The notes under the pieces were generated by a model, which had not been told where the DNA came from, did not search any database, and worked only from the letters and a program-made list of their open reading frames with translations. A program made the translations under genes and the position numbers. A stretch of 30,048 nucleotides of DNA from PNKC01 sp039917655 (lineage in GTDB: Bacteria > Chloroflexota > Dehalococcoidia > Tepidiformales > Tepidiformaceae), in the NCBI GenBank assembly GCA_039917655.1, contig JBDSJC010000261.1:1-30048 (forward strand), written 5' to 3'. Below, piece by piece: positions 26,029 through 30,048 of the stretch. How positions within the stretch are numbered: position 1 is the first letter of the stretch; each line of letters opens with the position of its first letter.

Positions 26029-27930
26029 TTGAATTGCAGCACGTTCTGCTTAGCCAAGGTATCGACAAAAACGGGAAAGGCTTGGGGTCACCTCGGTTTA
26101 CGACCGGTGACTGGTCGGATGACAGAACGTGGCTGCCTCGCACAGATGATGGACCGAGCGCGCACCATCCTTCCGGATGCTGGCGCGCGGACCCAGATGG
26201 TCGACGGCACAGGCACGACAGCCTACAGCTACGACGCTCTCTACCGCCTCACCTCGGTCACCTTCCCCGGGTCGCGCACCGTCTCCTACGGCTACGACGA
26301 TGCCAGCCGCCGCACCTCGATCACCTACCCGGGCGGCACGAACCAGGCGACTTACGCCTACGACAACGCCAATCGTCTCTCAACTGTCACCGACTGGAAC
26401 TCGAACGCCACCAGCTACGCGTACGATGATGCGAACCGGATGACCACCACCACCCTCCCCAGCGGCACGGGCGTTGTGAGCAGCTACAGCTACGACAACG
26501 CGAACCGCCTCACGGCGATTAGCCACGTCAAGGGCGGGATCACCTTGGCCTCGGCGAGCTACACCCTGGACAACGTCGGCAACCGCGCCCAGCGCGTGGA
26601 CCAGCAGGGCACGCACAGCTACAGCTACGACAACCTCTACCGTCTGACTTCGGTTACCTACCCCGGTCCGAGCACCACGAGCTACGCCTTCGATGCCTTC
26701 GGCAACCGCACGACGAAAGCGGATGCCGCCGGGACGACGGCCTACGCCTACGATGACGGGGACCGTATCACCTCAGTCACCCCTCCGAGTCCCGCTTCGG
26801 CGATCACCTACGCCTGGGACAACAACGGCAACCTCACGAACCGGGGCAGCGACACTTTTGCCTGGGACTACGAGGACCGCATGACCTCGGCCACGGTCAA
26901 CAGCGTGACGACGACCTTTGCCTACCGCGGCGACGGCCTGCGCAACAGCCGCACCACCGGCGGGAACACCACGACCTTCACCTGGGACATCGCGGGCGGC
27001 CTGCCGGTGGTCCTCGATGACGGCAGTCAGTACCTCTACGGCGCTGGCCTGACGGCAATGAAGCAGTCTGGCGTGTGGTTCTATTACCTTGCGGACGGTC
27101 TGGGCTCCACGATGGCCATCGTCGACAGCTCCGGCACAGTCCAGAAGGGCTACACCTACGATGTCTACGGCAAGGCGACCGCCACCGGCACGCTGAGCAA
27201 CGAGTTCGACTTCGCCGGCCAACAGACTGATGCGACCGGGCTCCAGTACCTAAGGGCCCGGTACATGGACCCGGAGACAGGCGGGTTTACGAGCAGGGAT
27301 CCGCTGGCGCGCGTCCCTCAATGGACCGAGTCGAGTTTCGGCTACGCAGGTGCCAACCCAACTTCTGTAACCGATCCAGCCGGACTTTTTGGGTGGGGGG
27401 ACGTCAAGAACGTTGGGAGCAAGGCAAAAGAGGTTTCGACCGGAGTGACCCAAAGGGTAAGTACGGCGGCTTCCAGAGTTGCCGACGGTGCCGTGGACGC
27501 GTGGGCCGTTGCTGCGCCAGCGCTTGGGCAATGCGCAGTCTGGGGAGCTGCTGGCGCGGTTCTCGGCGGAGGTTTGCAGGGGGCAGCGGCCGGTTGCGCT
27601 GCCGGGATCGCCGGCTACGTGATCGATCAGTACCTGGGTTCGAACCCACTCAGCCAATGTCTCAATTGGGGCACGGCGGGTGCGGTGACGGCTGGATTGG
27701 CCGGTGCCGTTGCGGGTTGTGGAGCTGGAGCCGCGAGCTGGGTGGACTCGAAATTCGGACCATCCAACCGCTACAGTGAGTGCGGAGTCTGGGGAGCCGC
27801 GGGCGGTGCGACGGCGGGCCCTCCCGGATTCGTAATCGGCTGTCTCGCAGGCGCTGCAAGCACCGACGTGGCCGACGCTCTCTCGGACAACGCCAATCCA
27901 AAACCACGTCCCCTGGCTGAGAAACGGTGA
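26029..27930 (+). CDS. Truncated RHS/YD-repeat protein with glycine-rich three-repeat C-terminal domain
   Basis: An open frame of 633 codons from a TTG at 26029 (ATGs at 26119, 26146 and 26197 are equally possible). YD repeats begin near residue 62 (YSYDALYRLTSVTFPG, YGYDDASRRTS, YAYDNANRL...) and run to about 390. The RHS core follows (EFDFAGQQTDATGLQYLRARYMDPETGGF), ending in DPAGL (449-453). The last 180 residues form a different, variable domain: an Ala/Val-rich helix-like stretch, then three 41-42 residue repeats (501-620) rich in Gly and Ala. In RHS and polymorphic toxins this position holds the toxin. There is no signal peptide and no large N-terminal RHS shell, so this is a cassette or remnant rather than a complete RHS protein. 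A small membrane protein overlaps its stop by 4 nt. Confidence 0.75.
   Translation: MNCSTFCLAKVSTKTGKAWGHLGLRPVTGRMTERGCLAQMMDRARTILPDAGARTQMVDGTGTTAYSYDALYRLTSVTFPGSRTVSYGYDDASRRTSITYPGGTNQATYAYDNANRLSTVTDWNSNATSYAYDDANRMTTTTLPSGTGVVSSYSYDNANRLTAISHVKGGITLASASYTLDNVGNRAQRVDQQGTHSYSYDNLYRLTSVTYPGPSTTSYAFDAFGNRTTKADAAGTTAYAYDDGDRITSVTPPSPASAITYAWDNNGNLTNRGSDTFAWDYEDRMTSATVNSVTTTFAYRGDGLRNSRTTGGNTTTFTWDIAGGLPVVLDDGSQYLYGAGLTAMKQSGVWFYYLADGLGSTMAIVDSSGTVQKGYTYDVYGKATATGTLSNEFDFAGQQTDATGLQYLRARYMDPETGGFTSRDPLARVPQWTESSFGYAGANPTSVTDPAGLFGWGDVKNVGSKAKEVSTGVTQRVSTAASRVADGAVDAWAVAAPALGQCAVWGAAGAVLGGGLQGAAAGCAAGIAGYVIDQYLGSNPLSQCLNWGTAGAVTAGLAGAVAGCGAGAASWVDSKFGPSNRYSECGVWGAAGGATAGPPGFVIGCLAGAASTDVADALSDNANPKPRPLAEKR
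26818..27321 (+). repeat. RHS core block repeated in three cassettes
   Basis: The stretch encoding WDNNGNLTNRGSDTFAWDY through the RARY-DPETGGF core recurs at 28320-28830 and, from the DYEDRM segment on, at about 29836-30048. Much of it is nearly identical at the nucleotide level. After DPxGL the copies have unrelated ends, the pattern of RHS cassettes made by recombination. Confidence 0.85.
27529..27897 (+). repeat. Three tandem 41-42 residue glycine-zipper-like repeats
   Basis: Protein repeats start at codons 501, 543 and 584 of the first RHS frame. The shared pattern is [Q/E]-C-x-x-W-G-x-A-G, a Gly/Ala-rich hydrophobic stretch, G-C-x-A-G-x-A, then an Asp-containing linker. Each unit has two cysteines about 20 residues apart and one Trp. 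The regular small residues suggest paired membrane helices. Confidence 0.8.
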
Positions 27931-28169
27931 TTACTTTCATTAGCGGGATCCTCGCTCTTCTTGCGGGCGGGGTATTCTACGCACGCCGCGCCGAATTCGT
28001 AAGGTCCAGAATGGTTGACCGGAGAACGTTCCGAGGTGGTATCTGGAGTCGTGGTCTGCGGCCACTGAGCAGCAGAGACGCGACCATCGCTGCATGGTCC
28101 GCCGTTCTACTCTGCGTTTTGGCAGCTGCGGTGATGCTCGTCATAGGTGCTCGTGAAATCTTGGGATAG
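27927..28169 (+). CDS. Small two-helix membrane protein, candidate immunity partner
   Basis: An 80-aa protein starting at a GTG that overlaps the RHS stop as GTGA, so its translation is coupled to the RHS frame. Two hydrophobic segments (about 2-18 and 55-75) flank a basic, Arg-rich loop (RRAEFVRSRMVDRRTFRGG), so the loop is probably cytoplasmic with both ends outside. No known family was recognised. Its place directly behind an RHS variable C-terminus is where immunity genes of polymorphic toxins lie. A membrane immunity protein would fit a membrane-acting toxin domain. The function is inference; the ORF itself is well supported by the overlap and composition. Confidence 0.62.
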   Translation: MITFISGILALLAGGVFYARRAEFVRSRMVDRRTFRGGIWSRGLRPLSSRDATIAAWSAVLLCVLAAAVMLVIGAREILG

Positions 28170-28310
28170 TCAGGGCCGGTGACGAGGACGACGTTGGGAC
28201 TTAGGTTAGCAAGTGAGGAATTGAAGTTGCGCTAGCACTTTACCTCCACAACATCTGCGCCAAAGAACTGCCGTGTCAACTGCCGATCTTTCCAAAACCA
28301 ACCTGATGCC
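28170..28310. other. Spacer with no recognisable gene
   Basis: 141 bp between the small membrane protein and the second RHS cassette. GC is lower than in the neighbouring core genes. No ORF with a ribosome-binding site, hairpin terminator or mobile-element end was seen. RHS homology begins abruptly near 28320. Confidence 0.5.
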
Positions 28311-29377
28311 ATGAGGAACACCTGGGATACCAACGGCAACCTCACGAACCGCGGCAGCGATAGCTTTGCCTGGGACTACGAAGACCGCATGACCTCGGCC
28401 ACGGTGAACAGCGTGACTACGACCTTCGCCTACCGTGGCGACGGGCTGCGCAACAGCCGTACACTGGGCGGCGTGAACGACGACCTTCACCTGGGACATC
28501 GCGGGCGGCCTGCCGGTCGTGCTCGATGACGGCGCCAGGTACGTCTACGGCGAGGGCTTGGTCTCGCAAACTTCTGGCGCCAACACCTACTACTACCTGG
28601 CGGACGGCCTGGGCTCGACGATGAAGACCGTCGATGCCACGGGCGCGGTGGTCAACGGCTACACCTACGACATCTACGGCAAGAAGACATCCTCTACCGG
28701 CAGCCAGCCGAACGAGTTCGACTTCGCCGGCCAACAGACAGACCCAACGGGCCTCCAGTACCTGCGCGCCCGGTATTCCGATCCGGAGACGGGCGGGTTT
28801 GTGAGCCGCGACCCGCTGAGTGCTACGCCCGGTTGGCCGGGGAATCCGCTCGGGTATGTCGGCGGAAATCCGGCAAGCCGGGTCGATCCGTCGGGGGCTG
28901 TGGTGCATCGGTCCTGCGTGTATCGACCGAGATGGCGTCTCTGTTGGGGGGCATGAGGCTGCAACCGGGATCAAGACCGGTGGAAAAGGCTTCGCCGGAG
29001 AGGGTTTGGACCTCGTTTCATTCGCTGCCTATGCGGCCTATTACGGTAGCTATCAAACGATCGGTGCTGTAAACGGTTTCGGCAACGAGTTCGGGCCAGT
29101 GGGAGCGGTCGTTTCACATGTCATCACCGCACCGTTGGTGATTCCTGAGGCGCTCGGTCTCGCAGGCGACGCAGGGGCCGATTGGACGAAGGACAAAATC
29201 ATCGGAAACTCTCCCGTCGCTGACGAGGGCTACCGCGGGTGCCTGCTACCCAATCCTCTTCCGTGTGGGGGCACGACGTACTTTCCGGGAATCCACACCA
29301 CTTGTGTCACATCAATGTCCGGGAGCGAGAAAACCACAAAGACTCGCTGTGAGACGCAGGTTGACTTCAATTTTTGA
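28311..29377 (+). pseudogene. Second RHS cassette, broken by two single-base insertions
   Basis: RHS sequence begins near 28320 and runs in three frames. Frame one (28311-28475) breaks at GTGAACGACG, where the other copies read GTGAC[C/G]AC[C/G]; one extra A at 28476-28477 explains it. Frame two (to 28896) carries the RHS core and reaches GTCGATCCGTCG, then a run of five G (28893-28897). Removing one G restores DPSGL and opens frame three to 29377, giving about 160 further residues. That C-terminal domain is unrelated to the first cassette: a hydrophobic, Gly/Ala/Tyr-rich half (GLDLVSFAAYAAYYGSY, VVSHVITAPLVIPEALGLAG) and a Cys-containing tail. It could be a decayed silent cassette, a slippage-controlled gene or an assembly error. 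Confidence 0.7.
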
Positions 29378-29439
29378 TTCTTGATTGCTTGGCTCTAGGG
29401 TCACGGAACTCCCTGTAGCCCTCGGTGGGAGGTACCGGA

Positions 29440-29526
29440 ATGCGCTTTCGAGCTGTTAGGTGGTCGTTCTGGGTGGTTGCCATGATGTGTTGGCTGCTCG
29501 GGGAGCAGGCATCCTTGTTATCGTAG
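29440..29526 (+). CDS. Tiny hydrophobic ORF after the second RHS cassette, possibly frameshifted
   Basis: A 28-codon ORF with an excellent ribosome-binding site (GGGAGG, 7 nt before the ATG). It encodes a basic start and a hydrophobic, Trp/Met-rich helix (WSFWVVAMMCWLL). It stops soon after a GGGG run at 29500-29503. With one more G the frame would continue to a TGA at 29568-29570 and give a 43-aa protein with a second hydrophobic stretch (GILVIVA). It could be an immunity-type membrane peptide for the second cassette, by position only. Confidence 0.4.
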   Translation: MRFRAVRWSFWVVAMMCWLLGEQASLLS

Positions 29527-29571
29527 CGACGTACCCTTGGCGAACAGTTTGGCTACTATCGCGAGCATGAA

Positions 29572-29700
29572 ATGACTCCTTTTATCGTTCTAACAACCGT
29601 ACCGACGTTCCTCGTCCTCGGATGTGCAATTGCTACAACCATGAGCCTAATCGAGTTCCGTAACGGCGGTACCGGGCATTCAAGACAGCGCGGAAACTGA
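29572..29700 (+). CDS. Small single-helix membrane peptide
   Basis: A 42-aa ORF starting 1 nt after the end of the frame-corrected upstream peptide. It has one hydrophobic segment (about 3-25, PFIVLTTVPTFLVLGCAIA) and a polar basic tail. There is no strong ribosome-binding site; translation would depend on coupling. No family was recognised. Confidence 0.32.
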   Translation: MTPFIVLTTVPTFLVLGCAIATTMSLIEFRNGGTGHSRQRGN

Positions 29701-29708
29701 CGCCAGAC

Positions 29709-30048
29709 ATGGCCACAGGTCCGGCGCTGGGATCGGGTAAAGAGAGAGCCGATCACGATGACCAGATCACGAGTCCTACGAGCTACAGCTATGATGATGC
29801 GAACCGGATGACGACGACCACGCTCCCCACCGGCACGGACTACGAGGACCGGATGACCTCGGCCACCGTGAACAGCGCGACCACGACCTTCGCCTATCGC
29901 GGAGACGGCCTGCGCAACAGCCGTACAATGAGCGGCGTGACCACCACCTTCACCTGGGACGTCGCCCGCGGGCTGCCAGTCGTCCTGGACGATGGCAGCC
30001 AGTACGTCTACGGCGCGGGCCTCGTCTCGCAGGTCTCAGGCGCGAACA
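29709..30048 (+). CDS. Third RHS cassette, internally deleted, running off the window
   Basis: An open frame from an ATG at 29709 to the window edge (113 codons). After about 22 unrelated residues it enters YD-repeat sequence (SYSYDDANRMTTTTLPTGT) matching 26412-26468 of the first cassette. It then jumps in frame to DYEDRMTSATVNS, matching the first cassette from about 26868. About 400 bp present in the first copy is therefore missing. The core continues normally (FTWDVARGLPVVLDDGSQYVYG). There is no signal peptide or ribosome-binding site, so it may be a silent donor. The C-terminal domain lies beyond the window. Confidence 0.6.
   Translation, partial: MATGPALGSGKERADHDDQITSPTSYSYDDANRMTTTTLPTGTDYEDRMTSATVNSATTTFAYRGDGLRNSRTMSGVTTTFTWDVARGLPVVLDDGSQYVYGAGLVSQVSGAN

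Noticed and set aside
26200..26900. CRISPR-like or satellite array suggested by many short repeats
   Set aside because: The repeats are in frame and encode YD motifs of varying spacing; no constant repeat with unique spacers.
29556..29756. A 66-codon minus-strand ORF
   Set aside because: It is rich in Arg and Pro, has no ribosome-binding site, and overlaps the small plus-strand ORF and the third RHS frame.
26029..30048. Insertion sequence or transposon carrying the RHS array
   Set aside because: No transposase frame, terminal inverted repeats or target duplication could be seen within the window.

Overview
The window is about 30 kb of GC-rich bacterial chromosome, densely coded, with many 1-8 bp gene overlaps. 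The gene set suggests a motile, monoderm-type bacterium: RNase Y with YmdB, a two-CxxC ribosomal protein L28 next to a FakA/YloV-like protein, a Gram-positive-type SOS box at recA, CheC and CheD, and FliM. A deep-branching Chloroflexota lineage is my best guess. That is inference; no rRNA gene or unique marker settles it.

Layout. 1-1802 (minus): a FakA-like DhaL-domain protein followed by the start of a lipoprotein gene cut by the window edge. 1880-5933 (plus): rpmB with a clear terminator, transketolase, and 4-alpha-glucanotransferase. 5937-8012: a flippase-like membrane protein (minus) divergent from a PAP2-type membrane phosphatase (plus). 8025-14090 (minus): a seven-gene chemotaxis operon, cheW-cheA-cheC-cheD-cheY-cheB-cheR. 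Facing it across a structured 226-bp spacer is fliM (plus), overlapped by a small gene of unknown function. No receptor (MCP) gene and no other flagellar gene is visible.

15788-24855: a small C-terminally anchored membrane protein (plus); a minus-strand operon rny-ymdB-PHP-fabZ-DnaJ-like whose genes overlap or nearly touch; then recA-recX (minus), with a perfect GAAC-N4-GTTC LexA box upstream of recA. A DinB-like protein and a DUF167 protein follow.

23386-26013 (minus): a three-gene surface cluster of two paralogous secreted proteins resembling WxL domains and a membrane-anchored DUF916 (WxL-interacting) protein, with an intrinsic terminator after the first gene.

26029-30048 (plus): an array of truncated RHS/YD-repeat cassettes sharing a nearly identical core but carrying different C-termini. 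The first ends in an unusual three-fold glycine-rich repeat, probably membrane-active, and is overlapped by a small two-helix membrane protein that may be its immunity partner. The second is broken by two single-base insertions and is followed by two tiny hydrophobic ORFs. The third is an in-frame deletion derivative running off the window. This array and the WxL-like cluster are the parts most likely to hold undescribed biology.
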